Origin: Halobacillus sp. Nhm2S1
Lineage (GTDB): Bacteria > Bacillota > Bacilli > Bacillales > Halobacillaceae
Assembly: GCF_019599545.1 (NCBI RefSeq)
Contig: NZ_JAIEZV010000002.1
Coordinates: forward strand, 186,001 to 250,000
DNA: 64,000 bases
Reading direction: 5' to 3'
Shown: one piece after another, positions 1 to 9,330 of the stretch
Position numbering within the stretch: position 1 is the first letter of the stretch
Layout: each line of letters starts with the position of its first letter
Notes under the pieces: model-generated
Told to the model about the DNA's origin: nothing
Databases searched by the model: none
The model's input: only the letters and a program-made list of their open reading frames with translations
Program-made: the position numbers and the translations under genes

Positions 1-95
1 TAGACAAATTCCCCTTGGTCAATTTGGATGTCCAAGCCGTTTAAAGCTGTGACTCCATTCGGATATGTCTTATATACTCCTTGCATTTTAATCAT
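1..95 (-). CDS. ftsE: cell division ATP-binding protein FtsE, N-terminal part
   Basis: The first 31 codons are present and the gene runs off the left edge of the window. The peptide begins MIKMQGVYKTYPNGVTALNG, the start of the ABC-ATPase fold of FtsE (B. subtilis FtsE begins very similarly and also has the YPNG motif). FtsE and FtsX form a membrane complex that in Bacillus activates the CwlO peptidoglycan hydrolase during elongation. A ribosome binding site AGGTGAT lies directly upstream of the ATG. In B. subtilis cccB precedes ftsE, as it does here, which supports the assignment. Walker motifs are outside the window. Confidence 0.85.
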   Translation of the reverse strand, partial: MIKMQGVYKTYPNGVTALNGLDIQIDQGEFV

Positions 96-275
96 GTAAA
101 ATCACCTGTATCTCTCATAATGTTAAGTCAGTTGTCTTCTTTCTTGTCTACAAACACATTCATTATAACATTAATTTTCGATCTATTTAGACATGAAATT
201 ATTACAATTGTTTTTCATAGGGGGGAAGGAAAATGGCAGAGGGCTCACCTGTGAGGTCACAGATGAACCTTTAAT

Positions 276-302
276 AAAAAAAGCCCGGTGGCGTCACCAG
301 AC
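276..302 (-). terminator. terminator after cccB
   Basis: On the minus strand GTCTGGTG-ACG-CCACCGGGC forms a hairpin (with two G-U pairs) followed by a run of six T. It lies just past the cccB stop codon and separates cccB from ftsE. Confidence 0.7.
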
Positions 303-315
303 TTTTCCTGAAAGC

Positions 316-726
316 TTATTCCATTGTCGCAAGCCAGCTGGCTACAAGTTGAGCATCTTCGTCAGATACGTTCTTTTGAGCCGGCATGCCGCCTTTACCA
401 TTTTTAATGATATCAACGATTTCGTCAGCTGAGTATTTCGACCCTATTTCTGTCAGTGCTGGTCCCATTCCTCCGCCAAGTTCACCACCGTGGCACTGAG
501 CACAGTTGTTCTTGTACACTGCTTCTGCTGCAGCTGTGTCTACGGTCCCACCGTCACCGCTGTCTGAAGTGCCTTCATCTGCACCTTCGCCGGAATCTTC
601 AGCCGTTTGTTCTTCTGTCGTTTCATCGTTCGCACTGTCATCGGTCGCTCCTTCGTCTCCGCCGCCCCCACAGGCACTCAAGACCAGGATCAGCCCTAAA
701 AATAGAGCAGATAATAGTTTTTTCAT
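316..726 (-). CDS. cccB: lipoprotein cytochrome c-551 (CccB type)
   Basis: A 136-residue membrane-anchored c-type cytochrome that carries electrons outside the membrane in the respiratory chain. Residues 1-19 are a lipoprotein signal with lipobox LSAC. A linker of about 50 residues rich in Asp, Glu, Gly and Ser follows. The C-terminal domain has the heme attachment motif CAQCH and a later Met in GGMPAQ that would be the sixth ligand. The very acidic linker is typical of salt-adapted secreted proteins. It sits next to ftsE as in B. subtilis. B. subtilis CccB is about 112 residues; the extra length here is the linker. Confidence 0.9.
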   Translation of the reverse strand: MKKLLSALFLGLILVLSACGGGGDEGATDDSANDETTEEQTAEDSGEGADEGTSDSGDGGTVDTAAAEAVYKNNCAQCHGGELGGGMGPALTEIGSKYSADEIVDIIKNGKGGMPAQKNVSDEDAQLVASWLATME

Positions 727-777
727 TCTGGTATCCCCTCTCGTATTTTCATGAGATATAGAGATATTATAACCGAG

Positions 778-1653
778 TCATGAAGTTTTGAAACCCTCAC
801 CGAGCACTTCCGTGGCATTCATCGCAACGACGAACGCACCCGGGTCAACCGTTTTTACGGTTTGTGTCAATTTGATGAATTCATTCTGCTGGACGACACA
901 CATGACGACCCGGCGTTCCCGGTCCGTGTAGCCCCCAGCTCCACTCAATACGGTTACACCACGATCAATTTGTTCAAAAATGGCGGAACGCACTTCATCG
1001 ACATCTTCCGTAATGATCATCACGTTCTTCGATGTGTTCAGTCCCACTTGGACGAAGTCGATCGTCCGACTGGTCGCAAACAACCCTATCAGCGCATAAA
1101 GACCTTCTTCAAGTGAGAATACAATCGCCGATGTGAGCACAATCATTCCGTCCAATAAAGCGACACTGATGCCAAGAGGTAGATGGGTGAATTTGTGCAG
1201 GACTTGAGCGGCCAAGTCGATCCCGCCTGTCGAAGCCCGTCCTCTAAAAACGATGCCAAGACCGAGTCCGACGCCCATCCCACCAAAGATCGCGCCAAGC
1301 AGCGGATTCGGTGTTGCCGGCGCCATATCACTCGTTAACAAAACGAACAGGGGCAGGGTCACGGTCCCAACGAACGACTTGAGACCAAAGTTCTTTCCTA
1401 ATATGACAACCCCCATGATGAATAAGGGAATGTTCAGCACCCACTGGACAACGCCCGGTTCCCAGCCGAACACGCCTTTTGTGATCGTACTGACACCCGC
1501 AACCCCTCCGGATGCGATGTTATTCGGTAATAAAAATAAATTGAATGCTAACGCCACAAAAAAGGATCCAAGAATAACCAATCCATAATCCAATGCTTGT
1601 CTAAGTGCCGGCGGCATCGGCTCCCGGCGATATTTTTTTGCCATCATCATCAT
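778..1653 (-). CDS. YitT family membrane protein (DUF161/DUF2179)
   Basis: A 291-residue protein of the YitT/YvjA family. Five or six hydrophobic segments occupy roughly residues 20-190, and a soluble C-terminal domain (about 195-285, DUF2179-like) contains VMIITEDVDEV and a GGYTDRERRVVMCVV motif. Members are integral membrane proteins of unknown substrate. In B. subtilis yvjA lies between cccB and prfB, the same place as here. The start has four consecutive Met codons; a GGGAGA ribosome binding site about 13 bases before the first one makes an internal Met equally possible. Confidence 0.85.
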   Translation of the reverse strand: MMMMAKKYRREPMPPALRQALDYGLVILGSFFVALAFNLFLLPNNIASGGVAGVSTITKGVFGWEPGVVQWVLNIPLFIMGVVILGKNFGLKSFVGTVTLPLFVLLTSDMAPATPNPLLGAIFGGMGVGLGLGIVFRGRASTGGIDLAAQVLHKFTHLPLGISVALLDGMIVLTSAIVFSLEEGLYALIGLFATSRTIDFVQVGLNTSKNVMIITEDVDEVRSAIFEQIDRGVTVLSGAGGYTDRERRVVMCVVQQNEFIKLTQTVKTVDPGAFVVAMNATEVLGEGFKTS

Positions 1654-1809
1654 GCTGTTCGACTCTCCCTATGTATCGTTCTCCATAAACCGTAAGGAGT
1701 ATAACACTAGCAAATTCTCCTGTAAATGAGAGCAGAATAACGTGTTAACACGGTAAAGGAACAAGATGTCGTTTTCCTGTTAGTTTTTGTATCGTTGGTA
1801 CTTCTATAC

Positions 1810-1840
1810 AAAAAGCGGCGAGTCCAGAGACCCGCCGCTT
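1810..1840 (-). terminator. terminator after galU
   Basis: An inverted repeat AGCGGCG / CGCCGCT followed on the minus strand by a T-rich tract, directly after the galU stop codon. Confidence 0.8.
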
Positions 1841-1844
1841 GCTT

Positions 1845-2726
1845 TTATGAGTTCATCGATTCTTGTTTTTCCATAATCTCTGCTAATAAGGCAAGGACAT
1901 CGTCCCGCATGTTTTCCCGTTCCATCGCGATGGCGAGTGTCGTTTTTATAAAGCCGAGCTGGTCACCGACATCAAAACGCTCGCCTTCAAACTCGTACCC
2001 GTACACAGGCTGCTCAAGGTTCAAACGCTCAATCGCGTCTGTCAGCTGGATCTCTCCACCTCTCCCTTCTTCCTGGGTGGCAAGCAGATCCATGATTTCC
2101 GGTGCGAACACATAGCGTCCGATAATTGCCAAGTTTGACGGTGCTTCTCCGACGGCAGGTTTCTCAACAAAATGCTTCACTTGGTAGCGTCTGCCTTCTT
2201 GTTTTTCAGGGGCAATGATGCCGTAGCGATCGGTTTCATCTTCCGGGACTTGTTTGACACCGATGACCGACGATTGTGTTTCTTCATATTGGTCGATCAA
2301 CTGCTTCAGGCAAGGTTCATCGGAACGAACGATGTCGTCTCCAAGCAGCACGGCAAAAGGCTCATCCCCGATAAACTTGCGGGCACACCAGACGGCGTGT
2401 CCAAGTCCTTTCGGTTCTTTTTGGCGAATATAATGAATGTCAACTTCAGCAGATTGCTGAACTTCCTCAAGGAGATCAAGCTTTCCTTTTTTATAAAGAT
2501 TATCCTCAAGTTCAAACGCATGATCAAAGTGATCCTCGATCGCACGTTTCCCTTTTCCTGTTACGATGATAATATCCTCGATTCCGGATTGAATCGCTTC
2601 TTCTACGATATATTGGATCGTCGGCTTATCGACAACCGGAAGCATTTCTTTCGGCATCGCTTTCGTTGCGGGTAAAAAACGTGTGCCGAGTCCAGCTGCA
2701 GGAATGATCGCTTTTTTCACCTTCAT
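1845..2726 (-). CDS. galU: UTP-glucose-1-phosphate uridylyltransferase
   Basis: A 293-residue enzyme making UDP-glucose from UTP and glucose-1-phosphate, the precursor for wall teichoic acid glucosylation, glycolipid anchors and exopolysaccharide. The N-terminal nucleotide binding loop is visible ([20 protein letters not shown]), followed by [13 protein letters not shown] and the catalytic-site GLGHAVWCA and VEKP motifs. Length equals that of B. subtilis GtaB. It is flanked by terminators, so it is probably a single-gene unit. It is not part of the conserved cccB-prfB block in B. subtilis and looks like an insertion in that order. Confidence 0.95.
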   Translation of the reverse strand: MKVKKAIIPAAGLGTRFLPATKAMPKEMLPVVDKPTIQYIVEEAIQSGIEDIIIVTGKGKRAIEDHFDHAFELEDNLYKKGKLDLLEEVQQSAEVDIHYIRQKEPKGLGHAVWCARKFIGDEPFAVLLGDDIVRSDEPCLKQLIDQYEETQSSVIGVKQVPEDETDRYGIIAPEKQEGRRYQVKHFVEKPAVGEAPSNLAIIGRYVFAPEIMDLLATQEEGRGGEIQLTDAIERLNLEQPVYGYEFEGERFDVGDQLGFIKTTLAIAMERENMRDDVLALLAEIMEKQESMNS

Positions 2727-2790
2727 TCTTTATTCGCCCCTTTGTATGTAAGATACCTTCATAGTAGCAAAAATAGTGATTACTGAACAG

Positions 2791-2820
2791 AAAAAAAGAC
2801 CCCCACCATCGTGAGAGTCT
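2791..2820 (-). terminator. terminator after prfB
   Basis: The minus strand reads GACTCTCAC-GAT-GGTGGGGGTC then seven T, a stable stem with G-U pairs, six bases after the prfB stop. Confidence 0.8.
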
Positions 2821-2826
2821 TCCATA

Positions 2827-3937
2827 TTAACCATCCATTTTAGAGCGGAGGTAGGAGTTGATGAATTTATCAAGGTCCCCATCCATCACGCCTTGGGTGT
2901 TTCCAACCTCTTCATTCGTACGATGGTCTTTGACCATGGAGTAAGGGTGGAACACGTAAGAACGGATTTGGCTTCCCCATCCAATTTCTTTTTGCTCGCC
3001 GCGGATATCGTCAAGCTGTTGCTGTTGGCGTTCGATCTCCAGCTGATAAAGCTTCGCCTTCAACATCTTCATCGCTTGTTCACGGTTTTTGATTTGAGAA
3101 CGTTCCGATTGACACGTCACGACGGTATTTGTCGGCAAGTGCGTGATACGAACGGCAGAGTCTGTCGTGTTGACGTGCTGTCCACCGGCACCACTGGAAC
3201 GATACGTATCGATCTTCAAGTCTTCTGTCCGAACATCAATCTCGATCTCATCGTTGAACTCTGGCATCACTTCACACGATACGAAGGACGTATGACGACG
3301 GCCCGAGGAATCGAAAGGAGAAATCCGGACAAGACGGTGCACCCCTTTTTCTGCTTTCAAATAGCCGTATGCGTTGTGCCCTTTAATAAGCAGGGTGACA
3401 CTCTTCACACCTGCTTCATCACCAGGAAGATAGTCCATCGTGGAAACAGAAAAACCTTTCTTCTCTGCCCAGCGCGTGTACATACGAAGCAGCATGCTCG
3501 CCCAGTCCTGAGACTCGGTACCACCTGCACCCGGGTGAAGCTCAAGAATCGCGTTGTTCTTATCGTAAGGCTCACTCAACAGGATGTTCAGCTCAAATTG
3601 GTCAAGATCTTTCTTCAACTGTTGGACTTCCTGTTCGAGATCTTCACGCAATTCTTCATCGTCTTCTTCTTTGACAAGCTCATAAGAAACTTCCAGATTC
3701 TCATGCGTTTCTTCATGGTCTTCAAGCGTGTGGACCAACCCTTTCAGTCCATTCACTTCGTCAATGACTTTCTGGGCCGTGTTCTGGTCATCCCAGAAGC
3801 CAGGCTCTGTCATTTGTTCTTCTAGTTCTGCAATACGGGTTTTTCTTTGATCGACGTCAAAGAGACCCCCTGAAGTCCGCTAATCGCTTAGCTGTATTAT
3901 CCAATGCATGGCGGATTTCTGCCATATCCATATCCAT
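2827..3937 (-). CDS. prfB: peptide chain release factor 2, made by +1 programmed frameshift
   Basis: RF2 recognises UGA and UAA and releases the finished peptide. The first 26 codons (3937 to 3860, [12 protein letters not shown] to RGSL) end at an in-frame TGA at 3859-3857. The site reads AGGGGG-TCT-CTT-TGA-C, the classical RF2 frameshift signal: an internal Shine-Dalgarno, CTT as slippery codon, TGA stop. Skipping one T and resuming at 3858 gives a 369-residue protein. It carries the SPF anticodon-mimic (ISPFDSS) and the GGQ catalytic loop (GAGGQHVN). The start has a good AGGAG site five bases upstream. It follows secA, as in B. subtilis. Confidence 0.95.
3856..3870 (-). promoter_or_regulatory. 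RF2 autoregulatory +1 frameshift site
   Basis: The minus strand sequence AGGGGGTCTCTTTGAC combines a ribosome-pausing Shine-Dalgarno-like AGGGGG, the CTT P-site codon and TGA. When RF2 is scarce, termination is slow and the ribosome slips +1 to make RF2. Confidence 0.95.
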
Positions 3938-3965
3938 CACTCCTATATGATTCTTAACACAAGGG

Positions 3966-3992
3966 AAGACACCCTCTAGAAAGAGAGTGCCT
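3966..3992 (-). terminator. hairpin between secA and prfB
   Basis: The minus strand reads AGGCACTCTC-TTTCT-AGAGGGTGTCTT, an 8-10 bp stem with a poor T tract. It could be a weak terminator or attenuator between secA and prfB, which are cotranscribed in B. subtilis. Confidence 0.45.
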
Positions 3993-3999
3993 CAACCTC

Positions 4000-6513
4000 T
4001 TATTTTCCGTGACAATTTTTATACTTCTTCCCGCTTCCGCAAGGACATGGATCGTTACGACCCACATCGTCCTTTTTCACGATCGGCGTTCTTTTCTTCT
4101 TCTCTTTATTTTCGCTGCCGCCAGAAACAGCCTGAGCACCTTGAGCCACTTCCTGACGCTGCAGGTTGTTGCGGATTTGTGCCTTCATGACATAGCGGGA
4201 AACCTCTTCATCAATATTGGCAACCATCTGTTCAAACATACGGAAACCTTCGAAGTTATATTCACGAAGCGGATCGTTTTGACCGTAGGCACGGAGGTGG
4301 ATTCCCTGACGTAACTGGTCCATCTGATCAATGTGATCCATCCACTTCTGGTCGACCGTACGAAGCAGGATGACTTTTTCAAACTCACGCATCTGTTCAG
4401 GCGTCAATTCTTCCTCTTTCTCGTCATAACGCTGTTTCACTTTTTCAAGGATTAGCTCCTCCATCTCCTGAGGGTCTTTTCCTTTCAAGTCATCCACCGT
4501 TACATCGCCTTCATGCAGCAAGTTCGCACGCAGGTATTCGACGAGGCTTTCGAGCTCCCAGTTTTCTTCTTCCTCATCACTCGTATGAGCTCCTACCGTT
4601 TTAGAAACCGTGCGCTCGATCATCTGTTCAATGATTTCACGCAAGTTTTCGGAAGTGAGCACATCATAACGCTGCTTGTAAATGACCTCACGCTGCTGAC
4701 GCAGGACATCATCGTAAGAAAGAATCGTCTTACGCGCATCGAAGTTGTTTCCTTCCACACGTTTTTGTGCAGATTCAACGGCACGGGAAATCATTTTACT
4801 TTCGATCGGCTGAGAATCGTCCATTCCGAGTCTGTCCATCATGCTTCGAATGTTGTCGGATGCGAAACGGCGCATCAATTCGTCATCTGTCGCCAAGTAG
4901 AACTGGGACATTCCCGGGTCTCCCTGACGGCCGGCACGACCACGCAGCTGGTTATCAATTCGGCGGGATTCGTGACGCTCTGTACCAATGACCGCCAGAC
5001 CTCCAGCTTCTCTGACACCTTCTCCGAGTTTGATGTCCGTACCACGACCGGCCATGTTCGTCGCGATCGTAACCGCACCTTTCTGACCGGCGTTCTCGAT
5101 GATTTCCGCTTCACGGAAGTGGTTTTTCGCGTTCAAGACGTTATGCGGCACACCCGCTTTCGTCAAGTAACGGGAAATAATTTCAGACGTTTCGACCGCT
5201 ACCGTACCGACAAGCACCGGCTGACCATTTTCATGGCGTTCCTTTATGTCCTCAACAACCGCTTTGAACTTCCCGTCCATCGTCTTGTAAACAAGGTCCG
5301 CCTTGTCATCACGGATGATATCACGGTTCGTCGGAATAACGATGACACGCATGTTATAAATGTTCAGAAATTCCTCTTCCTCGGTCTTCGCTGTACCGGT
5401 CATACCGGAAAGCTTTTCATACATACGGAAAAGGTTCTGGAATGTGATGGAAGCAAGTGTCTGGCTCTCATTCTGAATCTCGAGTCCTTCTTTCGCTTCA
5501 ATCGCCTGGTGCAACCCGTCACTATAACGGCGGCCTTTCATCAAACGACCGGTGAACTGGTCAACGATAACTACTTCGCCGTCCTCAACGACATAGTCGG
5601 TATCCTTCTGCATCGACGTATGCGCCTTAAGCGCCTGGTTGATGTGGTGGATCAAGGATACGTTAGAAAGATCAAACAAGTTCTCGATTTTGAAAAAGCG
5701 CTCGGCTTTGTTGATTCCTTCTTCTGTCAGCTGTACGTTTTTCGTCTTTTCATCGTACGTGTAATCTTCTTCATTCGCGAGCAAACGCACGAAAGAGTTC
5801 GCTCCCTGGTAAAGATCAGCGGATTTTGATGCCGAACCACTGATAATCAACGGTGTACGCGCTTCGTCGATCAGGATTGAGTCGACTTCGTCAATGATCG
5901 CGAAGTGGAGCGGACGTTGAACCATCTGCTCCTTGTAAAGCACCATGTTGTCACGCAAGTAGTCGAAACCGAACTCGTTGTTCGTACCATACGTAATATC
6001 CGCCAGGTACGCTTCACGCTTTTCATCCTTCGACATACCGTTTGAGTTTAACCCGACGGTCAGTCCAAGGAATTGGAAAAGTTCGCCCATCTCTGTCGCA
6101 TCACGGCTCGCCAAATAATCGTTGACCGTGATGATGTGCACGCCTTTTCCAGTAATCGCGTTCAAGTATGCCGGCATCGTAGACGCCAATGTTTTACCTT
6201 CACCGGTTTTCATCTCTGCAATGTTACCTTCGTGAAGGGCTATAGCACCCAGCAGTTGGACACGGAACGGGCGCATTTCAAGCACACGTTTAGAAGCTTC
6301 ACGTACAACCGCGAAAGCTTCGACCAACATATCATCTAAATCCTCGCCATTTTGATAGCGTTCTTTAAATTCTTCTGTCTTATTTTTTAACTCATCATCA
6401 GACAATTTCTCGATTTGCGATTCCATCGCTTCGATGTCATCTGCCAATTTCTCTAATCGCTTTAATTGACGTGTATTTCCATCGCCAAAAATCTTCTTTA
6501 AAGTACCAAGCAT
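4000..6513 (-). CDS. secA: preprotein translocase ATPase SecA
   Basis: The 837-residue motor that drives unfolded preproteins through SecYEG. Walker A is MKTGEGKT (residues 101-108), Walker [16 protein letters not shown] near residue 207, then the helicase-like second nucleotide fold with [13 protein letters not shown] and the [13 protein letters not shown] arginine-finger motif. The C-terminus ([17 protein letters not shown], residues 821-837) is the zinc-binding SEC-C tail with Cys823, Cys825, Cys834 and His835. B. subtilis SecA is 841 residues. Start chosen at the ATG with GAGGAGCGG upstream. Upstream of prfB as in B. subtilis. Confidence 0.98.
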   Translation of the reverse strand: MLGTLKKIFGDGNTRQLKRLEKLADDIEAMESQIEKLSDDELKNKTEEFKERYQNGEDLDDMLVEAFAVVREASKRVLEMRPFRVQLLGAIALHEGNIAEMKTGEGKTLASTMPAYLNAITGKGVHIITVNDYLASRDATEMGELFQFLGLTVGLNSNGMSKDEKREAYLADITYGTNNEFGFDYLRDNMVLYKEQMVQRPLHFAIIDEVDSILIDEARTPLIISGSASKSADLYQGANSFVRLLANEEDYTYDEKTKNVQLTEEGINKAERFFKIENLFDLSNVSLIHHINQALKAHTSMQKDTDYVVEDGEVVIVDQFTGRLMKGRRYSDGLHQAIEAKEGLEIQNESQTLASITFQNLFRMYEKLSGMTGTAKTEEEEFLNIYNMRVIVIPTNRDIIRDDKADLVYKTMDGKFKAVVEDIKERHENGQPVLVGTVAVETSEIISRYLTKAGVPHNVLNAKNHFREAEIIENAGQKGAVTIATNMAGRGTDIKLGEGVREAGGLAVIGTERHESRRIDNQLRGRAGRQGDPGMSQFYLATDDELMRRFASDNIRSMMDRLGMDDSQPIESKMISRAVESAQKRVEGNNFDARKTILSYDDVLRQQREVIYKQRYDVLTSENLREIIEQMIERTVSKTVGAHTSDEEEENWELESLVEYLRANLLHEGDVTVDDLKGKDPQEMEELILEKVKQRYDEKEEELTPEQMREFEKVILLRTVDQKWMDHIDQMDQLRQGIHLRAYGQNDPLREYNFEGFRMFEQMVANIDEEVSRYVMKAQIRNNLQRQEVAQGAQAVSGGSENKEKKKRTPIVKKDDVGRNDPCPCGSGKKYKNCHGK

Positions 6514-6634
6514 TGCAACCGCTCCTCTGTTGATTTCCGAACTTCGGTTGAATAGTTTAATCCTCTATTATCATAACACTAAGAGAAGCGGCCTGACAAT
6601 CTATGACATAGGACCAGGGACACCGTCGCAGGAA

Positions 6635-6817
6635 TTATGTAGAGGGAGTAAAAGAGAGGGGACGTTCACGGATCATCTGGTGCTCAACACCGAGCTGTCT
6701 GCGGTCTAAGTCGGTAATGCGACGATTTGTAGCTCCGATGATTTCCACGAGCTGAGCGATCGTTTCTTCCTGCTGATTCAAGCGCTTATAGATGTACTCA
6801 CATTCCTTGCTATTCAT
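6635..6817 (-). CDS. small hypothetical protein, 60 residues
   Basis: A short reading frame with an excellent ribosome binding site (AGGAGGTGAT, five bases before ATG). The protein is charged and largely helical, with a heptad-like region (MNSKECEYIYKRLNQQEETI and then AQLVEIIGATNRRITDLDRR) suggesting a short coiled coil. No family was recognised. It lies between hpf and secA with a bidirectional terminator hairpin downstream at 6906-6941 on its far side. It is most likely a real gene because of the start signal; function unknown. Confidence 0.65.
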   Translation of the reverse strand: MNSKECEYIYKRLNQQEETIAQLVEIIGATNRRITDLDRRQLGVEHQMIRERPLSFTPST

Positions 6818-6905
6818 GCTATCACCTCCTGTTGAATCCTTTATACTACGAATTTAAAAAATGGGCGAACGCTCGAAATTCCATTTTATGTTCCTAAATA
6901 TGATG

Positions 6906-6941
6906 AAAAAGCGAATTTCCACCTAGTGAAATTCGCTTTTT
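6906..6941. terminator. bidirectional hairpin between hpf and the small gene
   Basis: AAAAAGCGAATTTC, a short loop, then GAAATTCGCTTTTT: a symmetric hairpin with A and T runs on both sides, between the hpf terminator and the start of the 60-residue gene. Confidence 0.6.
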
Positions 6942-6964
6942 CCGTGCCCATTCATAATAAAAAC

Positions 6965-6994
6965 AAAAAAACGCCCCTGCCGTAGCAGAGGCGC
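6965..6994 (-). terminator. terminator after hpf
   Basis: The minus strand GCGCCTCTGC-TACG-GCAGGGGCGT is followed by seven T, 17 bases after the hpf stop. Confidence 0.85.
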
Positions 6995-7010
6995 TTATAC
7001 TATGAAGCTA

Positions 7011-7571
7011 TCAAGTTTCGATCAAACCATAACGGCCGTCACGACGTTTATAAACAATGTTCGTTTCATCTGTATTTGCGTTTGTGAATACAAAGAAGTT
7101 GTGACCAAGCATATCCATCTGCAATGCCGCTTCTTCACTATCCATCGGTTTCAAATCAAAACGCTTCGTTTTCACGATTTCAACATCAAATTCATCATCA
7201 ATTGTTTGCGTTTGGTATTGTTGCGCCTCGCGTTCAAGCTCGGCAAAGACGTGTTTCGGAGCACCCTCTTGTCGGAACTTACGATTCACCTTCGTTTTAT
7301 GCTTGCGAATTTGTCGTTCCAATTTATCTACCACAAGGTCGATGGCAGCGTATAGATCTGTGTTGTGTTCCTCAGCACGAAGAAGTAGATTCTTCATCGG
7401 AATTGTGACCTCGATTGTCTGCTCATCATTATAGACACTTAAATTAACGTGTACCTCGGAAGACGGCGGAGTATCAAAGTAGCGTTCAAGCTTGCTCACC
7501 TTTTTCTCCACATATTCTTTAATAGAATCCGTCACTTCCAAGTTTTCACCACGAATGTTGTATTGTAGCAT
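7011..7571 (-). CDS. hpf: ribosome hibernation promoting factor, long form
   Basis: A 186-residue long HPF (YvyD in B. subtilis, 189 residues) that pairs ribosomes into inactive 100S dimers in stationary phase and stress. The N-terminal domain (MLQYNIRGENLEVTDSIKEY) is the ribosome-binding S30AE/YfiA fold. The C-terminal domain (about 130-186, FDLKPMDSEEAALQMDMLGH) is the dimerisation domain. The start at 7571 is chosen because AGGAGG lies 9 bases upstream; an in-frame start 51 bases further up lacks such a site. Promoter sequence upstream matches both SigB and SigH consensus (see 7606-7640). Confidence 0.95.
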   Translation of the reverse strand: MLQYNIRGENLEVTDSIKEYVEKKVSKLERYFDTPPSSEVHVNLSVYNDEQTIEVTIPMKNLLLRAEEHNTDLYAAIDLVVDKLERQIRKHKTKVNRKFRQEGAPKHVFAELEREAQQYQTQTIDDEFDVEIVKTKRFDLKPMDSEEAALQMDMLGHNFFVFTNANTDETNIVYKRRDGRYGLIET

Positions 7572-7605
7572 TAGAAGTGTCCTCCTTTCATCCTTATGTG
7601 ATATA

Positions 7606-7640
7606 TATTCTATCATACCCACGCCCTTTCCTGCATAAAC
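7606..7640 (-). promoter_or_regulatory. overlapping SigB and SigH promoters of hpf
   Basis: On the minus strand GTTTAT (7640-7635), 14 bases, GGGTAT (7620-7615) match the SigB consensus GTTTAA-N12-15-GGGTAT. The same stretch has GCAGGAAAG, 12 bases, then ATAGAAT (7612-7606), matching SigH (RNAGGAWWW-N11-12-RNNGAAT). B. subtilis yvyD is known to be transcribed by both factors. Confidence 0.75.
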
Positions 7641-7743
7641 TTTCGAAATATTTTGTCATATTTGTGTCGGTAATTGTTGGAAGATGTACCTTTCAATAGA
7701 AATGCTGGCCTTTTCTACATGATATTTTGTCAATTTACTAGAT

Positions 7744-7772
7744 AAAAAAGGAGCCCATGTAGAATGGACTCC
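7744..7772 (-). terminator. terminator after the cell-wall-binding protein gene
   Basis: The minus strand GGAGTCCAT-TCTAC-ATGGGCTCC is followed by six T, just past the stop codon at 7781. Confidence 0.85.
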
Positions 7773-7780
7773 TCAAATAT

Positions 7781-9190
7781 TTATTCATAAATAGACTTGA
7801 TATCTTCCTCTACGCCTTCATCAACGGCTGCGTCTCCACCAAAGATTTGGAAGTATGTCGTTTGATGATCAATAAAATACTGCTTCACTTCTTCATCAAG
7901 CTTACTTTTCGGTGTTAACAGCAATGGCTCTTTCACTCCATGTACAGACCCGGCTAAGGCATCTGCGAAGTTTGAACCTGTGGCAAGACCTACGGACTGC
8001 GTCTCCATATCAAAGTACTTCGCAACAGCTAAGGAAGTCGCATAACGATCTTTCCCTGATATACGATCCGCATTTGGAAGCTGACGGTACACCTTATCAC
8101 TAACGACACCTGTCCCCCCAACGACATAAGTCTGGTCGTAATTATTAAGAACGTTCTCTGTGGCCGCTGGTATGCTTTCTTTTTTCGTTAAAAGAATCGG
8201 CATCGCTTTTCCGGCCGCTGCAGGAGCGATGGAGAGAGCATCTGGAAAATTGCCACCATAAGCAACCACAGCCTCATCGGATGCAGGTAGGTGTCCCGCA
8301 ATGGCTACCGACGTTTCGTAACGGTTCTTTCCAGAGATCCTCTCAACATCAAGGTTCAGTTCATCCTTGATATAATCTTCTACGTCTTCGGATACCGCGC
8401 CTGTGCCTCCAAGGATGGTGACATGTTCAGCATCCAATGTCGATAAAGTCTGTTCTGTTATAGCCGGCAATCTTTCTTTTCGCGTTAACAGAATAGGAGC
8501 ATCCAAATGTTCTGCAAGCGGCGCACCTGCTAATGCATCCGGAAAGTCCTGTCCTGTTGCCAGAACGACATTCCTGGAAGGAATCCGACTGCTGTCCTGT
8601 CTTGCAATGTTTGCCGCCGTCCAGTAGCGGTCTACTCCCCAATAACGGGTGATTCTCGCGTACTTTTCAGCAACTCCAGAAGATAAAGTATATGGAATGC
8701 CTTTATTCAAATTGGCTTCGTCAACGACTCTCACATAATAAGTTCCTGGATCCAGAAAAAATGAACCAAAATATCCATATTCATTGTTATTTTCTGAGTA
8801 GCCGCTGACTTTCTTCCCATCGGCGTCATACAAATTTGCGTCTAAATCCATCTCTTTATTATAAGAGCCATTCACCATAGAATATAATGATAAATGAAAT
8901 TCAACTCTATAATCCCCATCAATTTCAAATGTGAAATAGTCTTCATCTTTATCTGTCAAATGTCCTTGCGCCCACCTGTTCTGGGCCAATGAATTCGCTG
9001 CATCTATAGAGTCATTTGGCTCTACTTCCTCATAATCTTCTACGGTACTCGCTTCTAAAGATACACGATCCTTATGTATAGTAGAACGCTTCGAATCATC
9101 ACCCACCTCTGCAGACACTCCTCCTGCAGGATTCATAAGTACACCAGCCGATAACAATAAAGTTGCGGCCATTCCTGTCACTTTCCACAT
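7781..9190 (-). CDS. secreted protein with PPC domain and three cell-wall-binding (CWB2) repeats
   Basis: A 469-residue exported protein. Residues 1-28 are a signal peptide ending GGVSAE. Residues about 53-170 (YEEVEPNDSIDAANSL to YYVRVVDE) resemble a bacterial pre-peptidase C-terminal (PPC) beta domain. The rest is three putative cell wall binding repeat 2 units: ISGKNRYETSVAIA and ISGKDRYATSLAVA mark two of them and GVDRYWTAANIAR the first, with repeated ATGxxFPDALAGAP and ILLTxKExxP motifs. In B. subtilis such repeats are found in LytB/LytC. No catalytic domain is visible, so it is probably a wall-attached structural or accessory protein. It is not in the B. subtilis hpf-fliT interval. It has its own terminator. 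Confidence 0.85.
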   Translation of the reverse strand: MWKVTGMAATLLLSAGVLMNPAGGVSAEVGDDSKRSTIHKDRVSLEASTVEDYEEVEPNDSIDAANSLAQNRWAQGHLTDKDEDYFTFEIDGDYRVEFHLSLYSMVNGSYNKEMDLDANLYDADGKKVSGYSENNNEYGYFGSFFLDPGTYYVRVVDEANLNKGIPYTLSSGVAEKYARITRYWGVDRYWTAANIARQDSSRIPSRNVVLATGQDFPDALAGAPLAEHLDAPILLTRKERLPAITEQTLSTLDAEHVTILGGTGAVSEDVEDYIKDELNLDVERISGKNRYETSVAIAGHLPASDEAVVAYGGNFPDALSIAPAAAGKAMPILLTKKESIPAATENVLNNYDQTYVVGGTGVVSDKVYRQLPNADRISGKDRYATSLAVAKYFDMETQSVGLATGSNFADALAGSVHGVKEPLLLTPKSKLDEEVKQYFIDHQTTYFQIFGGDAAVDEGVEEDIKSIYE

Positions 9191-9296
9191 CTATTCGTTC
9201 CCCTTTCCTATGTAAAAAATGTAGGGTAAACCTACCAATCATTCATTCACCCATCCATTGTGGGATTATATAGGAGATTCTTCTCAAAATCTACCA

Positions 9297-9330
9297 TAAA
9301 AAAAGAAACATCCGTCACGGATGCTTCTTC
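9297..9330 (-). terminator. terminator of the fliDST transcription unit
   Basis: CATCCG-TCA-CGGATG flanked by T-rich minus strand sequence directly after the stop codon of the last gene of the unit. Confidence 0.8.

Noticed and set aside
2893-3825. A 310-codon plus-strand frame opposite prfB.
   Set aside because: Shadow of prfB without ribosome binding site or recognisable domain.
4513-5829. A 438-codon plus-strand frame opposite secA.
   Set aside because: It is the antisense shadow of secA; no start signal, and the composition is Phe/Val/Arg-rich without a domain.
6594-6640. GACCAGGGACACCGTCGCAGG looks like part of a dispersed repeat related to the ACCAGGTCAT palindromes.
   Set aside because: Only five or six bases agree with the palindrome core, there is no second arm and no second copy in the window.
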